Shown here piece by piece: positions 25,301 through 34,788 of a DNA stretch of 64,000 bases (its first letter is position 1; each line of letters opens with the position of its first letter). A program made the translations under genes and the position numbers. The DNA is from Cryptomeria japonica (taxonomy: Eukaryota > Streptophyta > Pinopsida > Cupressales > Cupressaceae): contig NC_081405.1 of the NCBI RefSeq assembly GCF_030272615.1, forward strand, positions 472,862,008 to 472,926,007, read 5' to 3'. The notes under the pieces were generated by a model. That model had not been told where the DNA came from, ran no database searches, and worked only from the letters and a program-made list of their open reading frames with translations.

Positions 25301-25965
25301 AATCCAGGGATATGCAGCACACCATTAATCCCTTTTATTCTACCATCAGAAAACCTGATTCTAACTTTACCTCGACCAACAATGTCTAGATGTGAATCAT
25401 CACCCAAGTACACCTTACCTCCATTAAATCCTTCATATTCAGAAAACCAATCTCTATTGGAAGTCATATGAAAAGATGCACTTGAGTCAATTAGCCAGGC
25501 ATCATTACCTGCATGAGTCGCCAAAGCCACAATAAATGCATCGCCATCTTCCTTGTCGGACTCAGAATCAGAATCGAACTTTTTCTTTTTCTTCTTCTTC
25601 TTTTCTTCTTTGCAGTCCTTACGGATGTGACCCAGTTTACCGCAGTTCCAGCAAATGACTTTAGACTTTCCAGGAGATTTCGATCTCCCTTTGGATTTGG
25701 ACTTGTCGCGCTTCTCATTCTTCTTGCCTTTCTCCTTAGGTCTTCCACGAACGGTTAGGGCTTCCTTTGAACTGATGGATACCTTCCTTCGCATCTCTTC
25801 ACCGAGTAGGGCACCCACCACGTCTTCAGATTTCAAAACAACAGAAGTACTACCGATAGCCATAACAAGAGAATCCCACGAATCAGGCAAAGAGCAAAGC
25901 AAGATCTGACATTTCTCCTCCTCATCCATCTTAACACCGACGGATACTAATTGAGCCACCAACAT
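22303..25965 (-). CDS. Copia gag-pol polyprotein (main open frame of the Tork-like element)
   Basis: A 1220-residue open frame. In order: the end of gag with a basic stretch and a CCHC knuckle (residues 105-118, CWNCGKLGHIRKDC), protease (near 160), GAG-pre-integrase (near 320-380, LWHQRLGHIGEKGL), integrase core (about 390-560, with TDNGGEF and SPQQNGVAERMNR), reverse transcriptase (about 720-970, with YVDDMLFIG), and RNase H (about 1090-1200, with YVDSDWAGDID and STTEAEYMAATHA). In this family the polyprotein is cut by its own protease, and the products copy and integrate the element within virus-like particles. The N-terminal part of gag lies in the next open frame upstream, at 25993-26349. 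The best match I know is Tnt1 (Tork lineage). Confidence 0.93.
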   Translation of the reverse strand: MLVAQLVSVGVKMDEEEKCQILLCSLPDSWDSLVMAIGSTSVVLKSEDVVGALLGEEMRRKVSISSKEALTVRGRPKEKGKKNEKRDKSKSKGRSKSPGKSKVICWNCGKLGHIRKDCKEEKKKKKKKKFDSDSESDKEDGDAFIVALATHAGNDAWLIDSSASFHMTSNRDWFSEYEGFNGGKVYLGDDSHLDIVGRGKVRIRFSDGRIKGINGVLHIPGLKRNLLSVSKLIDVGVQVVFSETGCKMIKGAMVVARGVRFGTLYKLEAYTVECNSTSVKSRSMDTSLEDLKVSPSADGNGFWVLKGALSSEAKLPAEKTMLWHQRLGHIGEKGLRTLKNKNLVEGLNDCNLDFDFCEHCIYGKQNRVQFYSSSHKTCGVLDLIHSDVFGPVDVSSIGKSTYYVSFIDDFSRRTWVYFLKSKSEVFSRFKEFKAMVELQTGKKIKCLRTDNGGEFCSNDFDRFCKDCGINRQKTTPYSPQQNGVAERMNRTLMEKARSMLSGAGLEQKFWAEAVATACYLINRSPTSALVDKTPMEAWSGHKPSLRHLRVFGCEAYAHVPKEKRTKLENKAVKCIFIGYSYGVKGYKLWDPVAQKVIHSRSVIFREIKSPSVTLQPEQTKKEDVIQLPSTPERVESRPLDRQEFEESSSSSKSSEEEEEPPTQLVRRSTRHRQPPERYSPNEWRCIFALNTSVDEPKSVEEALGMNDAESWKIAMEEEMAALKKNDTWDLVPLPEGRKPVGCKWVFKKKIGSDGSIEKYKARLVAKGYSQVEGVDYGEIFSPVAKMTSIRFLLSIATAYDLEVEQMDVKTAFLHGDLEEDIYMTQPEHYVVKGKSNLVCKLKKSLYGLKQSPRMWYQKFDTYVLSLGFERSKSDHYVYYKSDGDHFLFIALYVDDMLFIGKGKGMISELKSQLDAKFEMKDLGAAKHILEMEIRRDRVNRKLWLGQSKYVNSVLQRFNMQNCRPLSVPFTVGMKLSVLDCPTSPLEMEDMSRVPYQSAVGSLMYAMVCTRPDIAQAVGVLSRYMSNPGRVHWDAVKRVFRYLKGTSEYSLCYHGNSVGDMTSLDIHGYVDSDWAGDIDSRRSTSAYVFTLFGGAISWMSKRQAVVALSTTEAEYMAATHACKEAIWLKRLCSDIGIKQGTMTVYCDSQSAISLAKNPTFHARTKHIDVQYHFVRDMVEDGRVKLVKVETLMNVADALTKAVSTEKFRWCSESMGLMAPSN

Positions 25966-25992
25966 ATTGAATGCTTCCAGGTGGTCTGCAAT

Positions 25993-26349
25993 TCATCCGC
26001 CCTCTTCCATCTTCAAGGAATACAATTTCTTTCTTAAGAAAATTTGATTTAATAAAGATTTCACTTGATACATCTCACCAAGCTTAGTCCATAGCTTCTT
26101 TGCAGAGTTCTCTTCATGGACATTGATTAGAACAGAGTCTGCCAGGCACAGTCTGATTAGACCCTTGGCTTTTCGGTCCATAACATCATACTGAGCTACC
26201 GCAGTAGGATCTAAGGGCCTTTGGACATTCACATCAACAGCATCCCAAAGATCTCGATCTATTAGCAGATCTTCCATCTTCAGCTTCCACATCTCAAAAT
26301 TACTTCCGTTAAATTTCTCCACCTCTATTCTCCCTGACGAACTCGCCAT
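25993..26349 (-). CDS. gag N-terminal open frame of the Tork-like element
   Basis: The 118-residue frame starts MASSSGRIEVEKFNGSNFE, close to the Tnt1 gag start, where KFNGDNF... is typical, and contains LWTKLGEMY, the usual UBN2 phrase. The ATG lies about 120 bases inside the 5' LTR and its primer site, as expected for the element's leader. It precedes the main polyprotein frame. Confidence 0.9.
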   Translation of the reverse strand: MASSSGRIEVEKFNGSNFEMWKLKMEDLLIDRDLWDAVDVNVQRPLDPTAVAQYDVMDRKAKGLIRLCLADSVLINVHEENSAKKLWTKLGEMYQVKSLLNQIFLRKKLYSLKMEEGG

Positions 26350-26459
26350 CTGAATATTCCTGCAACAAGATCAAAAAGTGTCTTCTGCACAAGCTCCTAC
26401 TCAAATCTGGATTAGTTCAAAAAACCCAACTGCCCACAATTGAAACCAAAGGTGATCAA

Positions 26460-26471
26460 GCTCTGATACCA
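26460..26471 (-). promoter_or_regulatory. Primer binding site of the Tork-like element
   Basis: TGGTATCAGAGC on the minus strand, exact initiator tRNA-Met type, two bases from the 5' LTR. Confidence 0.9.
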
Positions 26472-26473
26472 CT

Positions 26474-27368
26474 TGTAAGGAAGTTAAGTAGCGGAAACAA
26501 CTTCCTACACTAACCTTGAGAGGAGGGTAATGCAAAACTTTTTTAGATCATTACAACAGTTACAGAAAATAGAAATAGATATAATAACATTCATACCACA
26601 ACACAATGATTTACGTGGGAAAAACCCTTTCGGGAGAAAAACCCCACCCTCCAAAAGCAGCTCAATATTTTATTCAGCAATCAAAAACAGATTACAACAT
26701 ACTTGCAGAGCAAGCTCTTCGCAGGAGTACCACTAATCAGAGATTCAGAGGCAACTCAATAGCCATGAGACTCTTACACACAACCTCTTTCTCTCACACC
26801 TCATAAATAGGAGATACAATACAAGAAACCGTCAAACGGTATTACAAAACCATGGGCTAAAACCACCCAATAAGGTGTAGCCGACCTTATCTCCCTTCTA
26901 GACGCCCTATGACATGTTAAAGCACACATCAACATGTGTCGCTTCCTTTTTACAGCTCATTTATGTATTCGATACAAATTATTTTTTCTATTTCAAGAGT
27001 ACAAACTTCTGGAGGCCACAACTTGAGAACCGGGTGTCCGATTGACGAACCGTTTGAAGCGCCAGAAAGCTCGCGAAGTGCTCTATCACCTCGTAACCCG
27101 CTTCGCCGGTTACGGCCACTTTTCAGGGCGTTTCGGAGCCTCTAAAGTCCCCAAAATTAAGTTTAAATATTTTATTGCACCCCTCCAAGATGAAAACTTT
27201 AATATCTTCAAAACTAGCTATGACCTTGTGACGCAACTTTACCGGAATGCTTATCTAGCCAACCAGAAGCTTCAGGGAGATTTTCGCACCATTTCGTGCT
27301 CAAATGAAAACTTACTATAAATAGTAACCTCGCATAAATGCAAGGTTGAGACACCATTTTTCTCAACA
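26474..27368 (-). repeat. 5' LTR of the Tork-like element
   Basis: 895 bp. It pairs with 21352-22246 and is followed by the duplicated target TTAAC. Confidence 0.95.
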
Positions 27369-28333
27369 TTAACTTGTTCATGGATCTCCTTTATGGCGGT
27401 AGCAAAGGTTTCCCCATCAGCACTAATGACTTCTCCTTGAGGTAGTTCTCTTAACTCCAACACACCCCTTGGGTGGATGCCATATACAACCTGGAAGGGT
27501 GACTTACCAATACTTCTATTCACTATATCATTATAGGATAATTTTGTCTGAGACAATATGCTATCGCATCTCTCTCCATGTTGTCTAGTCAAACACCTTA
27601 ACAAATTTCCCAATGACCTATTTACAACTTCAGTTTGGTCATCTGTTTGGGGATGGTAGGCTGAGGAGAAGGCTAGATTTGTACCAAGCTTCTTCCAAAG
27701 GGTTCTCCAGAAGTGTCCAATAAATTTCACATCCCTATCAGAGACTATGGTCAAAGGCAAACCATGTATCCGGACAATCTCCTTGAAGAACAAATCTGCA
27801 ACATAGGAAGCATCACAAGTGGTTTTATATGGCAAGAAATGTGCCATTTTACTAAACATATCCACCACTACAAAAACACTATCATATCCTTTCCTTGTCC
27901 TAGGCAATCCTAAAACAAAATCCATACTTATGCTTTCCCATGGTCTTGAAGGAATGGGTAAAGGCTGGTATAGGCCTGCATTTGTGGGCTTCCCCTTTGC
28001 CTTTTGGCATATCACACATGTCTCCACAAATCTCCTGACATCTATCTGTAGTTTGGGCAAAAAGTAGTGCCTCTTCACCAAATCTAGTGTCTTGTCAAGA
28101 CCAAAGTGGTCTGTCATTGCTCCACAATGTTTCTCCCTGATTATGTTTAGTCTCATAGAGCATTTGGGTATGCATAAATGTGCACCCTTAAACAACAATC
28201 CATTTTGAACCAAAAATTCAGAGAAATCAACATGAAACCGCTCATCAAATGAAGCACATACCTTATAGATCTCTCCAAAGTCTTCATCATCCTCATACAT
28301 GGCTTTCAAGGAGTCTATTCCAATACTCTCCAA
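27369..28333 (-). pseudogene. Chromovirus integrase core
   Basis: The minus frame shows the zinc-binding start (HCGAMTDHFGLDKTLDLVKR then CVICQKAKG), the core (SMDFVLGLPRTRKGYDSVFVVVD, DRDVKFIGHFWRTLWKKLGT, YHPQTD) and FQVVYGIHPRG. FWRTLWKKLGT and YHPQTDxQTEVVNR are typical of plant chromoviruses. Just beyond it (28336-28550) is the RNase H end (ALSFINSQEKLNHRHMKWVE). Fossil. Confidence 0.9.
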
Positions 28334-28550
28334 CTAGATCTGATTTGTAGTTAGAACTCTTCTTCTCAAAGCATCTGTCACCTTATTCTTGACCCCTTTT
28401 TTATGCTTAAGAGTGAAAGTGAAGGATTGTAGGGTCTCCACCCACTTCATATGTCTGTGATTCAACTTTTCTTGGCTATTTATAAAACTAAGGGCCTAAT
28501 TGTCTGTGAAGACTATGAATTCTTTTGGCAGCAAGTAGTGTCTCCACTTT

Positions 28551-29588
28551 TTCAAACACTAACCGGTAGATGAACTTAATCAAGCATTTAAACAAAATGC
28601 ATGCTATCCAAAATGATATAACAGCATCCACAAAAAGTAAAACATCCACCATAACATAAGTGTTTATACGTGGAAAACCCAAATAGGTAAAAGCCACGGT
28701 GAGATGGAACTCACAAGTTAACTATCTGTAGTAATAGATAACTGACTGGTTAAGGCCTTACAAATTTCTCTGGTAGGAGTGAATCTTGTTAGAGATCCCA
28801 AGCTTGATTAGAAGCTTATACCCTGTTAAGAGTAACCTCACTGGAGGATTTGAGAATCCAAACTAATGGATCACCTTGTTAGAGGATTTGTACAATGAAG
28901 CTTGGTAGAGCTTACCCGGTTAGGGGATTTTGATTATGTTGTAATGATTAGAAAACAACAAGAATGGTTTGATCTGTTCTGAGTAGCACAATACTTGCTT
29001 GATCAGATCATTCTAAGTAAATTCAACACTGCTCTTCATCATAACACTTATTGCTCTTCAACAAAAGCTTTCACTCTTTATACATATCAGTATTCACATA
29101 ACATCATTCTCTATCACTAGTAAATGATTCACTAAGATGTCTTAATATAGACATTCAAATCTTATGTCGGCCTAAGGAAATCAAAACACAATTTCCTAGG
29201 TGCAGTGTATCTAGACAAGTAAACAAAACTCGTCATAAAAATGACCGTCAAGAAGTCAGTGATGGTAACTCATCACAAAATCAGATACCGGTTAGAACAG
29301 TCAATACCAATTGGAACAAAACATGTGATCCACTATCCTGGAATCTTCCGCTTGATCTCCATCTTCATCTTCATCTTTATTTTGATGTCGACTTAGTGTA
29401 GCCACATGTTATATCTTATGCACATACCGGTTGATACAAAGTATCAGTTAGAGATGAACCTTAAACATACCGGTTAACAGTGTAAACCAATTAAGTTACA
29501 CCGGTAGTCAATGTAATCATGTGTATGTGAGAGTGTTTCATCAATGACAACAGGTGATGAATATATTACAATCATCATCAAGCCAACA
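28551..29588 (-). repeat. 3' LTR of the non-autonomous element
   Basis: Aligned with 34848-35905. It contains many CCGGTTA-like words and ends AGCCAACA on the plus strand, next to the purine tract. Confidence 0.88.
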
Positions 29589-30127
29589 ATCTCCCCCTTT
29601 GGCATTGATGGCAACACTTACAAAATTTTAGAGTAATACAATACCGCTAAGTGTGCATACACAACAAATTTACACATATACTCGTACTCCCCCTTAATGC
29701 ATGCATAAATACAAAATTTTCAAAAACACACATACATATTTCTACTCCCCCTTTGACAACAATGCCAAAATGAAAATGTAAAATATATACATATATATAT
29801 ATAGAAAATATGTATCAAAGTGTTCAGCATATATTTACAACTTTAAAAAAAAGTGCATGCATTGGCTAATCTCATTAAAATATCATTGAAGTTCTGCTTC
29901 ATCTAGGATAAAGCATTTTCCCATTATTCCAGTATGTTAGCAGTATACTCAAATGTAGACATCAATTGGGAATGAAATTCTTCCATTGAGTCTAGCGTGC
30001 AGGTTTCAGGAGTAGCAAGAATAGCTTCTGCATTGGAGTAGGCTCTGTGAAGAATGTCGACCTGTATTGTAAATAGACTCTTGAGCTCTTTTAGAGATCA
30101 AAATCTCTTAGTCTTCTCATTATCATT

Positions 30128-31336
30128 TCAGACCAATCTGTCATGCAAACCATCTACAGACCGGTTAAAGGCATGAATGGAGTCCTGGAGTGGGACATAT
30201 GCCTTATATATCCTTTCCATTTCTTGCTCGGTTTCAACTTGACTCTTAGAAATGTCAGAATAAAAGAAAGAAACATTGGAGGCAGAGGCAAGATACTTTC
30301 CTCCAAATTCAATAACTTTCTTCAACAGACTTCCATTATGAGATAAAGCCATTTTGCCACTTTCAATGTTCTTTGCCAGTTTATCTCCATATTTCTTCTT
30401 GTGGCTCTTCTCAGCAAACATTTGAACAGCATCTTCAAGCGACTTGATTTGATCAGATGCATCTGCAACTAACTGACCAAGTTTGCTAATGGGTGTAGGA
30501 AGATGTGCAACAGTTGTTTCCAGTATTAAACCAGACAAAATTTCTATTGCATTCTGGATTGTCTCTGCTTCAATCCTTTGCTCTTTCAGTCTCTTCTTGT
30601 GCGCTCTAGATTGCATAACATTACCAATCTTCATCATTTCTGATGTGCTTAAAGTGTTCATGTCAATGGGTGCTGAAATACTTAAAGAATCATCATCATC
30701 ATCTTCAAGTAGTTTCTGCTTTGCCGGTTCAGGAGGTACACTTTTAATGATAGCTCTCTCGGTGTTTTGCTCTATTGTTTCTTCAATTAACTTAGTGACA
30801 ACTTCCTCAGTAGACTCCTTTTGAGTATTTTCAATGACCAGTGGAGATTGGGGTTTCTCCAGTTGTTTTGTTGTCGGTTCATTGTCCACTATTAGTTGAA
30901 TAGCTGGTTTATAAACTAATGTAACTTGTACTTCAGTAATTGTAGGAGGCTCCATATCTGGTGCAGTGATGTCTCCAGATAGTTCCACTATGTTCTGATC
31001 ATCTTCATCAACAAGAATAATGGAATCATCCTTCTTCTTGAGTGGATAGACTATGTCAAATTGAACAATCTCCTCTTCATCCATTTCCAGTCGAGGAACA
31101 TCATTTGTAGTATTATCCTTATCTCTAGAGTGGATGAGTCCTTCCCTCTGTTTGATTAAACAGGCTATCTGATGTGTCTCAGACTCAATAACTGTCCTTT
31201 TTGCATTAAGAAGCTTCAATCTTCTCATTTTGAAATCAAAATATACTGTGTATTGCTCAACCAAAGCACTAATTCCATCCGAAGATAGATTGGCAAAATA
31301 TTGTACAAATATTTCATCAATAATTTTCTTTTCCAA
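30128..31336 (-). CDS. Large accessory ORF of the non-autonomous element, C-terminal part; unknown function
   Basis: This 402-residue open frame is the longest of a same-strand series. It has no domain I recognise. Visible features are a charged N-terminal half (KKKDDSIILVDEDDQNIVE), an acidic tract (DDDDDSLSIS, near residue 220), a basic helix (AHKKRLKEQRIEAETIQNAIEIL) and a long helical C-terminal half of coiled-coil type (DQIKSLEDAVQMFAEKSHKKKYGDKLAKNIESGKM in part). I see no signal peptide or membrane segment. It lies between the CCHC protein and the 3' LTR, the place where some plant copia elements (SIRE/Maximus) carry an extra frame, but I have no sequence match to those. It stays open over 1.2 kb inside an element that is otherwise decayed. 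Confidence 0.6.
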   Translation of the reverse strand: MEKKIIDEIFVQYFANLSSDGISALVEQYTVYFDFKMRRLKLLNAKRTVIESETHQIACLIKQREGLIHSRDKDNTTNDVPRLEMDEEEIVQFDIVYPLKKKDDSIILVDEDDQNIVELSGDITAPDMEPPTITEVQVTLVYKPAIQLIVDNEPTTKQLEKPQSPLVIENTQKESTEEVVTKLIEETIEQNTERAIIKSVPPEPAKQKLLEDDDDDSLSISAPIDMNTLSTSEMMKIGNVMQSRAHKKRLKEQRIEAETIQNAIEILSGLILETTVAHLPTPISKLGQLVADASDQIKSLEDAVQMFAEKSHKKKYGDKLAKNIESGKMALSHNGSLLKKVIEFGGKYLASASNVSFFYSDISKSQVETEQEMERIYKAYVPLQDSIHAFNRSVDGLHDRLV

Positions 31337-31351
31337 TTGAATAGCTTCTTC

Positions 31352-32992
31352 CTATTTATCTAAAAGAGTGTTATACAAAGAGATTGAAATATATTTTTCC
31401 AAGTCATGTGGAAATCTATTGTAATGACCCAAATAAGTTATTACTTGTTGAATGACTTGTTTCTGCTCATCTTCAGTGAAAGAATCAAAATATTCTTTGA
31501 CATTGTCAAACCTATTTCTTCCCAGTGTCTTCATAGTTCTCTCAAAAATTGTCAAGTTTGTAGGTAGCAATATCTATAGGTGTAGTTTCCTTTGGCGCTA
31601 CCTTTACCTTCTTGGGTGTTCTGTCAGTTGTTTTTTCCTTCTTTGGTTCTCCTGCAAAATCTGTTCCCTCAAACTCTGGTTGCAAAATCAATTTCTGATT
31701 TCTCCTCTTTGGTGCACTCTCCTTCTTTACATATACTTTAGGTGTCGGTTCCTTTTTGGTTAGGACACTCTGAGTCACCCTTGTGGTCTTTTTCATAGTA
31801 GATGTTTCATCATACTTCTTTTTATTTCCTTCCACATTAGCTATAGGTACAATACCAGTTTCTGTTGGTGCAACTTAGACTGCCACAATGTCCAATTTTG
31901 CCTATTGTTTATCTTTAGGTGATGCTATCAGGGTATTAGCATATCCAACTAGTAAATCATGATTAACCTCATAGCTCATATCTTCCATCTCTTCCTCTCT
32001 AGGCTCAATTGCTTGCATCAAGCAAAAGTCTGCGGTAACAGTGAAGACTATGTCTTTTGCAAAATGTTTTACCACATCTTCAGGTAACCTCATTCTCATG
32101 CTCATCTTTTTTTGAAATTCATTAAAATACTTATTTATAGCAGCTAAAAAAGTATTATTTACATCCTTAATGTTGTTCTTGATCTGTGCATTGACCGGTA
32201 GGTCTTTGGACCATTCAATGTCTCCAATTCCTAGTAGGAAGTTTTGGAAATAGAAAAATAATTCGGCTAATAGATGACCATATTTTAACTTTTGAGTGTT
32301 GTCCTTCTTAATGGATCACAAATTTTGAAATAATTGCACTATGATGGCTTCACAGATATCATAATCTACATTATCAACAATCATTCTATGTGATGTGTGA
32401 ATTGTTGCAGATGGAACACTATTAAGTCTACTGGAGTAAAATACTTGGTAGCCTATCACCATTGTTGTTAGTTTCACTGTAGGGTCTCTAATATTGTTGA
32501 TACAAAAAGCACGCTATCAGATATAGAATCGGTTAATTTGAAGACAGTATCCTTTGAAATTTGTCTTAGCACAGGAATTTCACTGGTTCAGAAATAACCT
32601 GTTACAGCCTAAATAGCTTCCTTGGTTATTGTGTGAGTCCTCTCCAAATTCATATTCTCTCCATGGACTCGACTCAAAATGATCCTGATGTGTTCTTCCT
32701 CAAAATCTTCAAGAAAATAGGTGGCATTATGAAAACCTTTTTCAAAAACCCTAGCATATTTTGTTTCAATGTTTCTACTCTTATCACATAGTGATTTCAA
32801 CTGTGTATAAATGTGTAATGTTCCTAAATCTTCTATCTTGCAATCTATATAGCTAGATATGTCACCTTTGACCACAACACCGCTTGGGACTTGCGACAAT
32901 GCATTACAAGACATAATTTGGTCTACCTTTAGAGCCTCCTCAGGCTCAGCAGTGATCATCAACCTCTCTACAGACTTAGAAGTAGATGTCAT
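31352..32992 (-). pseudogene. Accessory ORF of the non-autonomous element, N-terminal part
   Basis: Upstream of the 402-residue frame, on the same strand, are open stretches at 31352-31570, 31542-31835 (Lys/Thr/Pro-rich, basic), 31902-32105 and 32609-32992 (starting MTSTSKSVERLMITAEPEEA). Their even spacing and shared direction suggest one long ancestral coding region of nearly 1000 codons. The 32609-32992 stretch looks like a true N-terminus because it begins with ATG after a gap without coding signal (about 32993-33530). No known family. Fossil with several breaks. Confidence 0.5.
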
Positions 32993-33530
32993 TCTAGTTA
33001 AGCAAGTTTCGAAGTGGTAAACTCAAGAAAATTCCTTGTTTCTTGCACGTTGCTCTGTTTCTCAGTTGAAATGCCCAAATGCACACCCGTTCGCCTCTCT
33101 GCAACTTTCAATTTAGCTCAATTCCTCTAATCATGAAACAATTCGCCAATTGACAACAAGACAATCTTATTCAGCTCTGCAATCGCTTCAAATTTCTTTC
33201 TCGAAAGATTTAGGGTAAAAATGATAAAGTAAAGCTTGTTTTTATCCTCTTTATCAACTGTAATAAATGATCGCACTTTAGGTTACAAACCCTAATTTCA
33301 CCGCTTAAGTGAAAAACCAGTTGATAACACGTCAACAAAAAGTCACCAAAAATTCATAATTCAAAAATTCTTTCTCGCTCATTTTACAAGGGGTCCGGAG
33401 ATGTTTTACCGTTAAGCTCCCCTTAGCCGTGTTAAACAGGCTTAAGTCACCAATGTTGGGTTCTCTTCACTAGGTGAAGGAACCGTTTCTTCTCCAGGCG
33501 AGTCATCACTTTTCTTTTTCCAAATCTGAT

Positions 33531-34765
33531 TCATATCTTCTCTGGTTTCCTCAACATCAACTTTTCTTTCTGATCCTTGAAAGAGTTGACCGGTCTGCTA
33601 TTTCTTGATCTACAAAACTTTGCTAAGTGCCCCGGTTTGTTGCAGTGGTAACAAACCATACCAAATGATCTCCAAGGTCCTACATTTCCCCTTCCTGTTC
33701 TTCTTCTGCAGTTCATAGCCACATGACTAAAGTTATTACAGAAGGTGAAAATAACATTTGTTACCTTCTCCATCTCGAATGGACTAAACTGGTTTCTATA
33801 GGATCTTTGCCAGTTCAGGTTTACCCGATTATCAAAGTTCCTCATCCAATCACCATTTGGTCTAGGGTGCACGTGTGGTACAGGATTGTTTGCTCCATAT
33901 CTGCACTCAACATGTCTATGCCCATACATTTCACATGTGAAGCAATGACCTTCAAACTTTCTTGACACATACCTAGCATTAATATTGTAATTTGTATTTC
34001 TGTTAGGTTTGTCTCTACAAACATTTGCAGTATGACCAGGCTTATGGCAAATAAAGCAGACAAGTTTAAAAATCTTTTTACCGGTAGTCTTATTGACTTT
34101 AGGAGTAGTTTTGTTGGATAGTTGCTCTTTGAACCGGAGGATTCACCTTTTTCAGTTGTATGAAAACCAAGTCCAGAGATATCACCCTTCATTCTCTATG
34201 AGTGAATTTGTTCTTCCAGCATGGTAGAGCTTTTGACGAACTTCTCCAATTTCTCATTGGCTTCAGTACGCTTTTCGACAAGATCTTCATTATGCTTAGA
34301 CAGGTTCTCTTTTAGAGATGATGTCAGCTCAAGATCTAGCTTTAGATTCTCCTTTTCTTCTATTTCAGCAATCAAGTTTTCATGCATAGTATATTTTTCT
34401 CATTTGATCTTTATAATCTCTTGATCTCTTTCCTTGATAAGGTCTTCAGCAGCTCTTCTGGCTTCCAATTCCTGACTCATGTGGATAGTGAGACCTTCTA
34501 GCTCCCTCCTTAGATTCAGTTTCTCATTGTTCACCTTTTCAACTTCATCAGCTAAAGCTTTAATATTGGCTTCATCTGAAGAACTATTATCAGAAATTTC
34601 TAATTGTTTTTCAAACATCTCTCTCCTTTTGACTTGAGAAGCTTTCAGTTTGCCCCTAAGGGATTCAACTTCATTTCTACTAGCTTCTAGCTCTCTAACC
34701 ATCTTGAAGTAGCTCATGTCTCCCATGGTAGTTTCAAGACTCCCTTCTAAGTGTTTAGGCTTCAA
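33531..34765 (-). pseudogene. Coiled-coil protein with a run of CCHC zinc knuckles (gag-like)
   Basis: The coding signal begins just inside the primer site with a long coiled coil (34400-34765 and 34196-34387, e.g. VRELEASRNEVESLRGKLKA). It is followed at 33531-34190 by several CCHC knuckles: CFICHKPGHTANVC, CFTCEMYGHRHVEC and CYHCNKPGHLAKFC, with a further related one between. This is the nucleic-acid-binding end of a gag. The usual copia UBN2 gag region is not visible before the coiled coil, which is unusual. Fossil. Confidence 0.75.
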
Positions 34766-34773
34766 AGAAGTTA

Positions 34774-34787
34774 GGCTCTAATACCAA
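34774..34787 (-). promoter_or_regulatory. Primer binding site of the non-autonomous element
   Basis: TTGGTATTAGAGCC on the minus strand, initiator tRNA-Met type, set off from the LTR by A/T as in the copia element at 61477. Confidence 0.8.
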
Positions 34788-34788
34788 T

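Larger units (their letters stand above)
21352..27368 (-). mobile_element. Tnt1/Tork-lineage copia retrotransposon, young and nearly whole
   Basis: Two 895-bp LTRs (21352-22246 and 26474-27368) with TG...CA ends flank a minus-strand copia interior. The target duplication TTAAC is perfect (21347-21351 and 27369-27373). The primer site TGGTATCAGAGC lies beside the right LTR (26460-26471), and the purine tract AAGTGGGAGATT beside the left one (22247-22258). The protein resembles tobacco Tnt1 over its whole length. By eye the LTRs differ at about 12 of 895 positions (1.3%), the lowest value in the window, so it is the most recent insertion seen. It looks nearly whole, with about one break in its coding region. 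Confidence 0.95.
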
